Positions 26,442 through 37,625 of a stretch of DNA of 64,000 nt are shown here, piece after piece. The DNA comes from Gibbula magus (Eukaryota > Mollusca > Gastropoda > Trochida > Trochidae). The notes under the pieces are model-generated. The model had not been told where the DNA came from, did no database searches, and was given only the letters and a program-made list of their open reading frames with translations. Location: assembly GCA_936450465.1 (NCBI GenBank), contig OW388296.1, positions 30,109,638 to 30,173,637 on the forward strand. The letters run 5' to 3'. Each line of letters begins with the position of its first letter. The first letter of the stretch is position 1. Both the position numbers and the translations under genes were made by a program.

Positions 26442-26931
26442 AGGTACATCCATTTTGTTGTTGGGGGTCACATATTGAAAACGTTATAAATGGTGCTACT
26501 TTATCGAGAAGTACCGACTGTTACCGAAAACTATCATTTTGACGATAGTAGACTTAGCAAATTGACGATATGAAGGTAAAAGTAGTGATTTCTGATCGAA
26601 AACCGGACAATGCACAGCGTGTGGCGCGCGTCAATGAGTCAAACGTAATTTTGGAATCTTATTTATAACAGACAAGAAGACAAATTTGAGTTGATAATGT
26701 TTAATAGGTCACATAACTACTGTGCATGTAAATGGGACGAGCAATTTCGGTTTCTGGACATGCATAATGATGTTACTCAATTTTAATTGGAAACCAGTAA
26801 TTATGATATATTTGGCGATTGGGGATATATATGCAAGCTAAGTGAATTTATTTCTATTGTTGACAGCACATGTGGTGAGTTTGAACGTATTAAACCCAAA
26901 TAAAATGTTATGAAACACAATGGATGCACCT
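26442..26931. mobile_element. TTAA-flanked inverted-repeat element, family 2
   Basis: Terminal inverted repeats AGGTACATCCATTTTGTTG and the complement of CACAATGGATGCACCT are flanked by TTAA on both sides (26438-26441 and 26932-26935). The 490-bp interior has no coding frame. The sequence immediately left of it (about 26412-26437) resembles the right end of TTAA family 1 (CGTGCTAC.GC.CC), so two elements may share one TTAA site. A Kolobok- or piggyBac-type transposase is implied by the target, not proven. Confidence 0.75.
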
Positions 26932-26935
26932 TTAA

Positions 26936-28087
26936 AACAACAATGTCAGTAGCGGTGTATACAAACTTCAATGAGGTGTATGTATGTATTGCAATTCTTT
27001 GATTTTCTTATTAAATCCTTGAAAATCTCAAAACGATTAGTTCTAAGTGTTTCCGCTCTTTACAAATCAAAAACTCGTTAGAAAAAGTCATAGCACACAA
27101 AAACATAACGGCTTGAGTCGTTAGTCGCTTGTTGTTCTAATGCGTTCCCCTAGGGTGAACATCAAACGTGCCGAATGATGGCCTAATGAGGGGCAGAGAC
27201 ACATCTAATGTGAAGTAGTGTGAGATGTCCTCGTCTATTTGTAACCTTTTCCTTCATTGCAGCGGTCAGCAACACAGATGGCACACGAAACAACCCATAC
27301 AGATATTCAGAGACGGCTTACCAGTATTGCGCGTCCTGGGTATGCATAAAGCGAATCTGAAACATGAAGCCATTTGCCAGTCCCCATGAGGAGCAACCGT
27401 CTTAACGGGAGTCAGCGATGCGTGTACGATTGTATGCAGCCCGTGCCGGGTCGGTACGCCTGATTTAGTCCCTTGTCCCCACTTCACCCCAAAATCTTTA
27501 GCGTTAACGCTTCATGCACCCCTTTCTCAATCAACACGCCAGTACAAGACAGTAAATTTTCTTCAAAGTGCATCTTGAGTCTTTTATGATTATGATTGCG
27601 ATACAATGTCCAATCGATCACCAGTCACATCTCTGTCACACGATCGTCTGTCGTCTCCGTACACTACACGATCGTCTGTCGACTCCGTACACTACACGAT
27701 CATACCCAGAGAAATTTCCGTATTTCAAAGTACTTCCTTCAGCGGTATCTCGGACATTGGCGGTCAGATAATATGATTCCTTGACAAGCATCAGCCACAA
27801 GCACTGGCTGTAAAAAGCATAGTCATATTCAACTGGAGGACATCGATAATTTGATCGATTTATTTAGTTTAATACGACGTACAATAGTTGACATCTTGAA
27901 TAACCAAACCATACATATCAAAGCATTCGGCTCTTTCTTGAATTTATCCTGACTGACAGAAAACCGCAGTACCAAATTGGATGATGGCAAACAATTGTTT
28001 CCTATTCACCGGTCGAACCCGACGCTTCAATTGTTGTATTTTGAAACGTATTACAACATTTAAAGAGAGGTTTCTACCGTGGAATGG
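26936..28087. other. Single-copy DNA with a less AT-rich patch at 27.1-27.7 kb
   Basis: No gene is recognised. A minus-strand frame at 27266-27487 is Cys-rich at its C-terminus but otherwise featureless. At about 27639-27705 a 28-bp unit containing CGATCGTCTGTCG is duplicated in tandem with a third partial start. Confidence 0.4.
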
Positions 28088-28285
28088 CCGCCATCTTGCT
28101 TATTTGCATTACGTGAAAACATATGCTGTATTTCCACTGATTTTAAATTGTTTTAATAATAAAACATAAGCATTGATATATTTTGTCACAAGGTGACATA
28201 TAATTTGCCATCAAACTAATCAACAAAATCTTATTGTGCCGTAGCACGGTTTTACAAACTCGTAGCGCCGATAACTGGCTTAAAC
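28088..28285 (+). repeat. Dispersed interspersed repeat, copy 2
   Basis: This is the diverged partner of 651-850. It keeps GCCGCCATCTTG at its start, TTTGCATTACGTGAAA next, and CTCGTAGCGCCGATAACTGG near its end. The GCCGCCATCTTG word is also the recognition core of YY1-type factors, but its presence at the same place in both copies is explained by common origin. Confidence 0.5.
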
Positions 28286-28779
28286 TTGAATATATATATA
28301 TATATATTAAAAGGTATTAAATATGATGAAGTCTTATCTGACAAAGGAAAAATTCAGTCTATTTACGAAATATGATACCAGGCGATGCTTCTCCATTTCA
28401 AAACATCTCTCCTGTTTCTAATTTAAGAAATGTTTTTGAATTTTTAGCCAAGAGACGGGAGAAAATAAATACAAGTATAAACAAGATAATGAAACCTCCA
28501 GACACTGATAGCAGTTTTCAGTTAAGCATCGTTTGAAAATATACATAACTGATAATAAAAATGTTCCTTTTATGATATGTTTATATATTTGAGATGTTTT
28601 ACTGAACGATTACTCTGTTTTCTAATTAATGAAGGTTACACGATAACTGATGATAACTTCTTAATTTAGTTTAAACTCGTTTATGTAGCCGAAGATCTAC
28701 ACATGCGGATAACAATATAACAAACATAAGAAAATTCATACAGATATGTAGATTGACTATAAAGAAAAGATGACATATT

Positions 28780-29200
28780 AATCCACAAGCGAATACACAA
28801 ACGCTAGCACATACGAATGCGTATACCAATACACACTCAGACGCACACGTGGGCTGATTCACGTGTGGATACACTGTAACGAAAATACACAGACGAATTG
28901 GCATGCGAATATACACATACTTTATATAATACCCGCACAAACAGACATGAATGTGTATTCAAATGCGGACACTCTGTAACGATTAAACAGACGAATAGGC
29001 TTGCAGATACACATCAGACGTACATGTGAATTCACATGATGATGCACTGTAACGAATACACAGACGAAGTGCCATGCGAATACCCTAACTATATAATACA
29101 CGAACAGGCATACAAGTGAATTCATATGCGGACACATTGTAACGAATACACCGTTACTTGGCAGACGAATACACATGCAAATAAACATGCGAAGAAAGAA
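28780..29200. repeat. Irregular tandem array, unit about 75-100 bp
   Basis: A segment built on CACTGTAACGAATACACAGACGAA, then a GGCATGCGAATACAC stretch, recurs about four times with starts near 28873, 28970, 29048 and 29137. The uneven spacing shows internal indels. On the minus strand the array is open as Val/Cys/Phe-rich frames (28671-28940 and 28922-29188); both are repeat shadows. Confidence 0.65.
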
Positions 29201-29709
29201 TTAGAATGGTATTAAGATGTGAAATATACATGGTAAATCAGATTCATATAAAGTGTATAGATAACAACATTTATATGTTGAACATATACTTATATTACTT
29301 CTTCGTATTATGCAACCCAATTGACAAACGAAGACATATTTGATTATACATTTAAATATACATTGGAACACATAACATTTTAAAAATCGTTCGAAAAAAA
29401 AATATAAATGCATAAGCATAAACTCTGATACATCGTGTGGTTGATAATACAGAAGTTATGACAAATATGACAATTAACTATTACACATAAAGATATCAAT
29501 TATAATATTTGGTTTACATTAAAATAACGTCTTATATTGCATCTGCCCTTTACCATATAACAGGTTTGAACTAATTATATTTTTGGTTTATAACTTGTAT
29601 TCCTATTTGGATGGAAATAACTAAAGTGTCAATTTGGTCAGTAAACAATCATTGCTATCTTAAACTGATTTGAAGATAAGTTAGACAAACTACTTATTAT
29701 TCCTCAACA

Positions 29710-30055
29710 TTCGCATTTCATGTCACTCAACACTTCAAGACGTGTCATTGCAGTGACATTATCAAATCTAGATACGGCTTGACCTGAAGTGAATATATCT
29801 GACCAGGTTCACCGTATCTCTTGTCCCTCAACAGATGGGGGGGGGGGGGGGGGGGGGGGGGGTGTACCTCCGTCCCCCCCCGGTGTCGCTGTCCCATTGG
29901 GGATGACCCAGTCTATCCCATACCTGACACGTAGCATTTGAAAACTTATGAGTTTTCGTCTCAATGTGATGACATGAAATCTTGATACAAGTTGACCTCA
30001 AGTGGAATTCTCTGACCTTGGTCATCTTATCTAGTGTCCATCACCAGGTTAAGTT
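29710..30055. repeat. Diverged tandem duplication of about 214 bp containing a poly-G tract
   Basis: Two segments (about 29745-29836 and 29960-30050) align, sharing TTGACCTSAAGTG, TCTGACC, and a GTCCMTCAMCA end. Between them is a 26-base G run (29837-29862), closely followed by CCGTCCCCCCCCGG, so G and C runs could pair. The duplication is old. Confidence 0.6.
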
Positions 30056-30462
30056 GCATATATGTCATCAAGGCTCTTATATTGAATAAATATAAAAGTA
30101 AGTTCATAACAAGACTCCAATGTCCATTGAAAATAAAGGATTTTCTAGAACTCTTCTTTTTTGGTTGCAAATTTGAATTATTTCCGAAATTTTCATTTCA
30201 AAGCCTAAAGGTGTGCATGCGTGTGTGAGTGGTGGGGTTTGAAATAAGCGGTCCTGTCTTCCTTGTGTCAACAATCTCAATTTCTCTTATTTTCACTTTT
30301 CACAATTTTCATTGTACATCATATATTACTACATCATAATTAAGTTTATAGAGATAACTAAAAAGTTAGTATAACAGTATTCCTATAGATACCTTTCGAA
30401 CATTTGTCCACAGGGGGAAAGAGGGGTTTACATGCCGTTGCAGAATTAGTTACCCGAAAACC

Positions 30463-30551
30463 TCAGTCTGACTACAGTCTGACTACAGTCTGACTACAGT
30501 TTGACTACAGTCTGACTAGTCTGACTACAGTCTGACTACAGTCTGACTACG
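30463..30551. repeat. Minisatellite, 11-bp unit CAGTCTGACTA
   Basis: There are about eight head-to-tail copies with one T substitution and one copy shortened (CTAGTCTGACTA). Each unit contains the dyad AGTCTGACT. It has no coding significance. Confidence 0.9.
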
Positions 30552-31149
30552 GTTGATACGAGCAAAGACTTATGCAAACCTTTATACCATTAGTCTCTTT
30601 TACTTCTATATTGTTTCGGAATTTTCCAGGGAGAGAATTTATGTTGACAATGAACGAATGTATTTGAAGAAGATCCTGTTAAGGACAATGAATATTAGAG
30701 CTTCATCCGACCAGACATCCGTCGCTACTTCCGTTACTAGCATTTAAAGACGATGTTCAACGACTCCGAGCACCATAAGGGCACGTATGTTCCTCATGAC
30801 TCTCTCTGTATTCCATATTCACAGAGGTTTGAACTCTCACAACTTTCTTATTTTTAAAACTTTGTCTTTGTTTCATAAGGAATAGTCCTATATTGCTTTA
30901 AAAAATGCAATCGAACTTCGAAAATTGTAGATACGTACCTGGTTAAGATGAAATGGTGGGGAGGGGGGGTGTTAAATTTCAGCTCTTCTATATTCATTTT
31001 CCACAATGATAGTCCCCAGTGTTCCGGGATCACTTCACTGCATACGCGATAATTTTCAGACATGTACATGTTATTTTCCCAGTGACAATTGAGAAAAGAG
31101 ATCGAGTTTAACGCTACTGTCAAAACCTAGGTCTTCGTTTTATATTTTA
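30552..31149. other. Spacer between tandem arrays, nothing recognised
   Basis: Two short frames cross this stretch, but neither has recognisable features. A short GGGGAGGGGGGG run lies near 30957. Confidence 0.5.
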
Positions 31150-32802
31150 AATCCTCCTTTCATCATTTTGAGAATCAGGTTGATTTCCCTGCTTCATCAA
31201 TATAAGAGAATCAGGTTTATTTTCTTGCTTCATTACTGAGAGAATCAGGTTGATTTTCTTACTTCATCACTAAGAGAATCAGGTTGATTTCCTTGCTTCA
31301 TTACGAAGAGAATCAGATTGATTTCCTTGCTTCATTACTAAGAGAATCAGATTGATTTCCTTGCTTCATTACTAAGAGAATCAGATTGATGTCCTTGCTT
31401 CATTACTAAGAGAATCAGATTGATTTCCTTGCTTCATTACTAAGAGAATCAGATTGATTCCCTTGTTTCATCACAAAGAGAATCAGATTGACTCCCTTGC
31501 TTCATCACTAAGAGAAAAATCAGGTTAATTTTCTTGCTTCATTACTACGAGAATCAGATTGATTTCCTTGCTTCATTACTAAGAGAATCAAGTTGATTTT
31601 CTTACTTCATCACTAAGAGAATCAGGTTGATATCCTTGCTTCATTACTAAGAGAATCAGGTTCATTTTCTTGCTTTATCACGAAGAGAATCAGGTTGATT
31701 TCCCTGCTTCATCACTATAAGAGAATCAGATTGATTTCCTTGTTTCATCGCTAAGAGAATCAGGTTCATGTTCTTGCTTCATCACTAAGAGAATCAGGTT
31801 TATTTTCTTGCTTCATTACTGAGAGAATCAGGTTGATTTTCTTACTTCATCACTAAGAGAATCAGGTTGATTTCCTTGCTTCATTACGAAGAGAATCAGA
31901 TTGATTTCCTTGCTTCATTACTAAGAGAATCAGATTGATTTCCTTGCTTCAATACTGAGAGAATCAGGTTGATTTTCTTACTTCATCACTAAGAGAATCA
32001 GGTTGATTTCCTTGCTTCATTACTAATAGAATCAGGTTGATTTCCTTGCTTCATCACTAAGAGAATCAGGTGGATTTTCTTGCTTCATCACTAAGACAAT
32101 CAGATTAATGTCCTTGCTTCATTACTCAGAGAATCAGATTGACTTCCTTGCTTCATCACTAAAAAATCAGGTTGGTTTCCTTGCTTCATTACTAAGAGAA
32201 TCAGGTTGATTTCCTTGCTTTATTACTAAGAGAATCAGATTGACTCCCTTTCTTCATCACTAAGAGAATCAGATTGATTTCCTTGCTTCATCACTAAGAG
32301 AATCAGATTGACTCCCTTGCTTCATCACTAAGAGAATCAGGTTGATTTCCTTGCTTCATTACTAAGAGAATCAGATTGACTTACTTACTTCATTACTATA
32401 AGGGAATCAGATTGACTCCCTTGCTTCATCACTAAGAGAATCAGGTTGATTTCCTTGCTTCATTACTAAGAGAATCAGATTGACTTACTTACTTCATTAC
32501 TATAAGGGAATCAGATTGACTCCCTTGCTTCATCACTAAGAGAATCAGGTTGATTTCCTTGCTTCATTACTAAGAGAATCAGATTGACTTACTTACTTCA
32601 TTACTATAAGGGAATCAGATTGACTCCCTTGCTTCATCACTAAGAGAATCAGGTTGATTTCCTTGCTTCATTACTAAGAGAATCAGATTGACTTACTTAC
32701 TTCATTACTATAAGGGAATCAGATTGACTCCCTTGCTTCATCACTAAGAGAAAAATCAGGTTAATTTTCTTGCTTCATTACTACGAGAATCAGGTTGATT
32801 TT
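31150..32802. repeat. 34-bp minisatellite, about 48 copies
   Basis: The unit reads GAGAATCAGRTTGAYTTCCT then TGCTTCATYACTAA. The period is 34 bp (for example starts at 31274 and 31308). Monomers differ at a few recurrent positions: GG or GA after TCA, ATTTCC or ACTCCC, and CATCAC or CATTAC. Such linked variants mark past segmental expansions. From about 32330 the array takes on a 104-bp higher-order organisation, described separately. Remnants continue beyond the SINE at 32803. Confidence 0.95.
32330..32750. repeat. Higher-order repeat of 104 bp within the 34-bp minisatellite
   Basis: Three distinct monomers form a unit of 104 bp. One carries TTACTTACTTCATTACTATA, one begins GGGAATCAGATTGACTCCCT, and one is GGTTGATTTCC. 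The TTACTTACTT marker recurs at 32381, 32485, 32589 and 32693, exactly 104 bp apart. The four units are almost identical, so this is the youngest part of the array. Confidence 0.9.
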
Positions 32803-32970
32803 CACAATGCACTCAGTATAAATGGGTACCTGGACACGAGAAGTACGGATCGGAGAGCTTAGTAGCAGCACCGAAAGTACAGTTCCTTCAGGTTAATAAT
32901 ATGTGTAGCGCTAAGAGCATGCCAAGCATAGATTAAGCGCAATATAAATATTCATTTATTTATCATTATT
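32803..32970 (+). mobile_element. 5'-truncated SINE inserted in the minisatellite
   Basis: It matches the 3' half of the SINE at 11477-11808, from CACAATGCACTCAGT through GGGTACCTGGACACGAGAAG to AGCGCAATATAAAT and a TTATT tail. The tRNA head and central domain are absent, as expected of incomplete reverse transcription. The left flank ends within a monomer at GGTTGATTTT, and the right flank resumes at TCCCTTGCTTCATCAC. The insertion therefore split one 34-bp unit with little or no loss. Confidence 0.85.
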
Positions 32971-33310
32971 TCCCTTGCTTCATCACAAGAAAATCTGTTT
33001 CGCTTCATTGCTTTATCACTTAAAGAATCGGGTCTTCTTTGCTTTAGTCAATGATTGTCCAACACTTAGTCTCTGAAAAAAGTATTTATTCTCAAAATAT
33101 CACCATTTTATCAAATATCGAAAAGAAGAATATGCTCCTGAATGAGGATTTTCAGAAATAAAATTAAAACAAACTCCCCTTTTCGATATTTGATAAAATG
33201 GTGATATCTTCAGCATAAATACTTTTCAGAGAGTGCGTTTTAGACTACCATTGCTTCACCACAATGAGAATCGGTTTGACTGAAGAGAATCGCTTGTTTG
33301 GTCTGTTGAT
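32971..33310. repeat. Degenerate 34-bp monomers flanking a foldback MITE
   Basis: TTGCTTCATCAC, GAATCGG and TTGCTTCACCACAATGAGAA words continue the minisatellite in decayed form on both sides of the MITE at 33057-33245. This fixes the order of events: array first, then insertions. Confidence 0.6.
33057..33245. mobile_element. Foldback MITE, family 3, copy 1 (best preserved)
   Basis: The arms are about 65 bp long: GTCCAACACTTAGTCTCTGA then AAGTATTTATTCTCAAAATA then TCACCATTTTATCAAATATC, ending in CGAAAAG, against its complement on the right ending in AGAC. The loop is about 55 bp. The right side is followed by TA, as for Tc1/mariner-type insertion; the left dinucleotide has decayed to TT. Copies at 44104-44239 and 55688-55833 share the right arm closely. 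It encodes nothing. Confidence 0.85.
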
Positions 33311-34221
33311 ATGTCATCATCTAAAGAGATAATGATTGTAATCATTTGGGATTTGTTATTGAAAACAACAACAATTCAGTTCAAAACAGGACTTTATCAG
33401 GGGAAGTATAGACAAATAGTCTGTGTGACACTAAATCCCTTTGAAATAGACTTTCTAAGTATTCTATGACTTTACAATATTACTTTAAAATTTGGAGCAA
33501 TATGAGTCCAAAAAATTATTAATTGTAATAATGTATTAGTCAACCCATACCGAAAATGCTACTTTTAAATGATTATAAAGCAAGATTGTTTTTATTTTAT
33601 TTTATTTATTTCCGTCAAATATGTGCGATAACTAAAATAGGTATGGCAGGAGAATATTTGTAAAGATTTATGTTCTGTTATAATAAAATATACTTTAAAA
33701 AACATATTCCCCCGAAAATAATCTGGAAAGCCGTGTTTAATTACTAATTATGCGATATAACAACCGTGCCTACTGTTGCCTGTGCGCGTATGCATATTTG
33801 CCGGTAGCCTTCGGCAGGTTTAGGCTGTGACGTCAGAGATGCTCTACGGCCCGCCTTGGTCCGCGTCCTAAGCATTAGAGTAGATGAAGAATCGGTTGAA
33901 TACGTAGAATGTGGGTGGTTTCGGACTTGATATGGTATATTGTGCAGCGTTGGTGTGCAGTAATTCATCAAAGTCTGGACAGAAGTTTACATATTTTTAA
34001 TTTTCAAGTGAAAAGACGGATGCAGCGCGGCGAAAGGTTTGGATAGTGTCAAAGAGGAAAGAAGGACCGAAAACCGTCGGAACCTGTCTCACTATGTTCA
34101 GAGCATTTTGATCCCTTATATTAAAACAGTTTTATAAATAAGTGATAGTCAGTCTTAGAGTACTCGTAATTAACAGTCCTTTATAAGGATATAACTTATA
34201 ATGCCTTCTTATGGGATGTGT
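33311..34221. other. Single-copy DNA with a CRE site, no gene seen
   Basis: A less AT-rich patch at about 33770-34090 contains TGACGTCA (33828-33835) and a small hairpin TGCCGGTAGCCTTCGGCA. A 75-codon minus-strand frame spans it but has no domain-like features. Confidence 0.4.
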
Positions 34222-34310
34222 CATCCTCGGTTACCCAGAGTTTTATATATGCTCCAGCGGAGAGTAACAGAGCATATATAAAACCCTGGGTACCACCGAT
34301 CGCGAGGATG
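34222..34310. mobile_element. 89-bp foldback element
   Basis: The left arm CATCCTCGGTTACCCAGAGT then TTTATATATGCTC pairs with the right arm GAGCATATATAAAACCCTGG then GTACC...CGAGGATG around a 15-base loop. The right arm has a small insertion (ACCGATCG). It would form a near-perfect hairpin. It is probably a short MITE; no coding function. Confidence 0.75.
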
Positions 34311-34848
34311 GGGATGTGAAGGCCATGCTCTGACTGTGGAACTTGGTACACAGTTGTATAATTATTTGTCATTGGCTAATAACTGTATTTAGATTAATTT
34401 CAATTGAATATGGCCAACGTGGCAGCTCAAATTGCATTGTCAGACACACAAAAAATATGTCCTGGTTATAAATCATTTGAAAACTATTGTGATATTCAAC
34501 GCTAAAATTATATCTGTCGCTTATATTACACCCCATTACCCCCACTTACTATATTCTAAATTCTAAATTTTGCCCCAACTTTTGAACCCTTCCTACGTCT
34601 ATGTTGGATCCCGTTTTTTTAATATATATACTAAAAATGCATTTCCACTGATTGTATATGTTCACAATATCACAACAAATGATTATTGCAAAAATAATAA
34701 GTTTCAGTGTTCAATCCTTGTGGGTTTTTGGTTTGTGTGCTTGTGATAGGAGAACACGTAACTGTCTAGCAACTCAAGTTCAAATAATTACTGTCTGCAA
34801 GGCAGAACTAGCAGAAAGCACACTTAGAAAGTGACTCAAAGTGAAAGA

Positions 34849-34867
34849 CCCCCCCCCCCCCCCCCCC
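34849..34867. repeat. Poly-C tract (19 bases)
   Basis: This is a homopolymer C run just left of an inverted-repeat element. Its exact length is uncertain in any assembly. Confidence 0.9.
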
Positions 34868-34885
34868 TCCAACTTGGTTAATAGT

Positions 34886-35430
34886 AAGCCCTGTTTATAC
34901 GGCAAGCGTTTGCATTTGAGTAAATCATTACAAATATAAAATTTTGCTCTAGCAAATTTTCACCTAGTCAGCGACGGTTGCAATTGTTTACTACCGCGAG
35001 TGAATATGGTATTTTAACTATTCTAGTAACAGTTCGTCGTTTACAGACATAGTGACTTCACATCGGTTGAGAAAATATATTAGAGAACTTTAGAAATTCT
35101 TAATATTGTTTTTCAAATTCTCTTTATAGGATAATATCCTCCTATCTATCTGACTTTTTGATTTTCATTATGATGAGAGCGACAAAGTCAAACCAATGTT
35201 GACAGATTTAAATTAATGTCATTTATTTATTTTACATCTTATACATATTAATTGGCATATTTTAGAAATTCTCTATTCATTTATTAAAAGAGTTGGAATC
35301 CCATTTTCTTAGGCAGAAATTAAACACGCATGAACGCATAGTAAATTTACGTTTACTAACATGCGTATATTACTACCATAAGCAAAATTGCATATGTGCA
35401 CTGCAAAGTTCGCCGTATAAACAGGGCTTT
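34886..35430. mobile_element. Inverted-repeat element with AAGCCCTGTTTATACGGC ends
   Basis: The left AAGCCCTGTTTATACGGC and right GCCGTATAAACAGGGCTTT are complementary for 18 bases, with further subterminal matches (TTTGCA against TGCAAA). It is about 545 bp long with no transposase. Flanks read GTA on the left and TTA on the right, which could be a decayed TTA/TWA duplication, but the ends are ambiguous by one base. The small frame 35293-35517 crosses the right end and is incidental. Confidence 0.7.
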
Positions 35431-37503
35431 ACACTACGTTATTACAGGCTTCTAATATCGCGAGATCCTTATTATCGTGTTAGTCTGGTTTTCGTGACTA
35501 CCAAATCTCTCACATAGCTATGTGTAGATCTTACTGTCCATCTAACTTGATTAGGATTGAACAGTGGTTTGTACGTTAAATCTAAATAATAATATTTAAT
35601 ATCAATACCTTTTTAAAGCAAACATGATTTGAATAATCGAGAATCAAGATGGTTCATTTTGTCCTGTGCAACTGATTACTTCAGCGGTACAGTACATATA
35701 CGAATAAAGCAGTATAATTTGCAGTAACATATTTTAATTAACTACATATAAGTTGTTGACACCAATGCTATTTACATGGAGACAATAACTATTTAATGTA
35801 CGGCATAATCCACTACTTATTGTAAAATTGTAACGTTAGAGTTTGCCAGTCCCTACGTACTAATCTGTATTTCCAACTCTCTCACTGTTTACTTCTGAAA
35901 ACTCATCCTCATTTGATTCTTGGTGTTCAACTCAATTTTTATTCACAACAGGTTCATACTGATAAGGACGGATGTTATTTATGTCAGATGGTTGAAAATC
36001 GACGCTGCCATCGCTATCCAAGAAAGCCATAACAACGCTATGAACGTAGAAAATACACTGCCTTAGCGCGCGGGAGAGCATCTTTGACATCATATCACGT
36101 GACTGCTGCCAGCCTGATTAACTCTCGGGGATTTCCGGAAAACGACTCGCACCGAAAACGTATTTTCAACGTTTCTACATAAAATGACGCATTTTAATAA
36201 TTTTTTGGACACACTTTGTCTTAAACAATACTGTTAAACATGTTAAAACAAAGTTTTTTTTCTAATATTCTCCTTTAATCATTGGTAAGAGACAAACATG
36301 ATTTGACATAAATGCAAATCAACACCAATTGATTAACAGAAATGTAAACAATATATTCTGGAATTAGAAACGTACTTATAATCATAAAAAACGCGTAATT
36401 GCTAGATCCATAAATAACCGGAAAGGGAAGTGTGGAGATGACGTCACCCCTGTGGAGTTATCTCCCTTGACCCAAAGTCTTTGACATCAACACGTCAGTG
36501 ATAGCAGCCGAGTCAAGTGGGCCGAGGAAAGATGAGTTATTGGGTTACTTGAGGAGAAAATAGATTAATAGTTTAGACAAGTTTAGCTTTGGATTGTGTT
36601 GTATGTGTGTGTCTTAACTTATTCCAAATAAAATATATAAAGAAAATGGAAAAACAATTTTTTTTTAAATATCGATTTATTGGAGTCTTCATCAGTTTCA
36701 AAACAGATTCAATGAAACTCTTGATGAACCCCATATAGATAAATTTGAAAAATGTACTTATTTTTTATCTCGTGCCAACAAAATCTTAGATCATTACACT
36801 GGTTTGACAATTGCTGGATGCACTAAAGAGATATAAATGTAAGCTAAGAAATCATTTTAAAATGCATACAGATGATTTTCAAATTTCTTTCTAAATACTT
36901 AAATTAGTTTAAACTAGCCAGTTCTATAAAAGTAAAGAAGAGAATTAACAATAGCATTGTTCTCTTATGAAATACTCCTTAAAGATCTATCAAGTATGTT
37001 GATAAATATATCGGGGAAAATGCCAAAAATATATTTCCATGAAATATATACACTTAATTTTTCACAATTGTTTTCGACCCAATATAAGCCGAGAAATTGG
37101 TAAATTAGTAAAGGTGTTTTCCAACCTAAATTAATGTAGATCAATTCTATATTTTCAAGCGCATAGCATTTGTGGTCTAACTCACACACTGTTTACACAG
37201 ACACGAAAGAAAAACAAAGTTTATGAATGATGAAATAAATTGAAATATATAGTTTTGGCGGTTATTTATCAACCACTTCATCTAATTATGTAATTGCTAC
37301 AGGTATTGGAATAGATGTTTTACCCAAAAAGGTATGTTGCTTAAATTTTATAATCTATGAGAATATAGTTGTCATGGTTTTCTGGTTTTATCACAATAAA
37401 AAGTACATTTAACAGATAAAATGTTATTATTTGTATATTCTCATGACATTTAGAAATAGTATTAATATAGCAATCGTGGCATTCAGTAATGTAAGTAAGT
37501 AAG
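35431..37503. other. Single-copy DNA, nothing coding
   Basis: This is mostly AT-rich. The patch at about 36410-36540 carries TGACGTCA (36439-36446) and, ten bases on, GAGTTATCTCCCTTGA (36455-36470), the dispersed word in reverse orientation. No exon is identified. Confidence 0.45.
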
Positions 37504-37625
37504 CACGTGAAGCACGTGGGTTGCTATGGCGACTTGTGCTATAGACGAGCCTTCACGCTTCGGAAAAGCTTGTTGCTGAGTAGTACGTTTTATGCAATAA
37601 AGGGAAACCTGTTTGTATGACGTCA
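37504..37625. promoter_or_regulatory. Candidate cis-regulatory cluster: two CACGTG E-boxes, RFX X-box-like site, CRE
   Basis: CACGTG occurs at 37504-37509 and again at 37513-37518. GTTGCTATGGCGAC at 37520-37533 fits the RFX X-box pattern (GTTGCC ATGG CAAC) with two differences. A full CRE TGACGTCA follows at 37618-37625. The sequence here is less AT-rich than its surroundings. RFX and E-box factors are general metazoan regulators, and X-boxes often lie near ciliary gene starts. No start site or exon can be shown, so this may be an enhancer, a promoter or coincidence. Confidence 0.35.

Noticed and set aside
28671..29188. Two adjoining Val/Cys/Phe-rich minus-strand frames resembling membrane proteins
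   Set aside because: They coincide with an irregular tandem array; hydrophobicity comes from repeated ACACA-type sequence.
31150..32802. CRISPR-like array of about 34-bp repeats
   Set aside because: Repeats are directly abutting with no unique spacers, and the host is a eukaryote; it is a minisatellite.
37520..37625. X-box plus CRE as an MHC class II-like X1/X2 module
   Set aside because: In that module the two sites are adjacent; here they are about 85 bases apart, and the sequence looks invertebrate.
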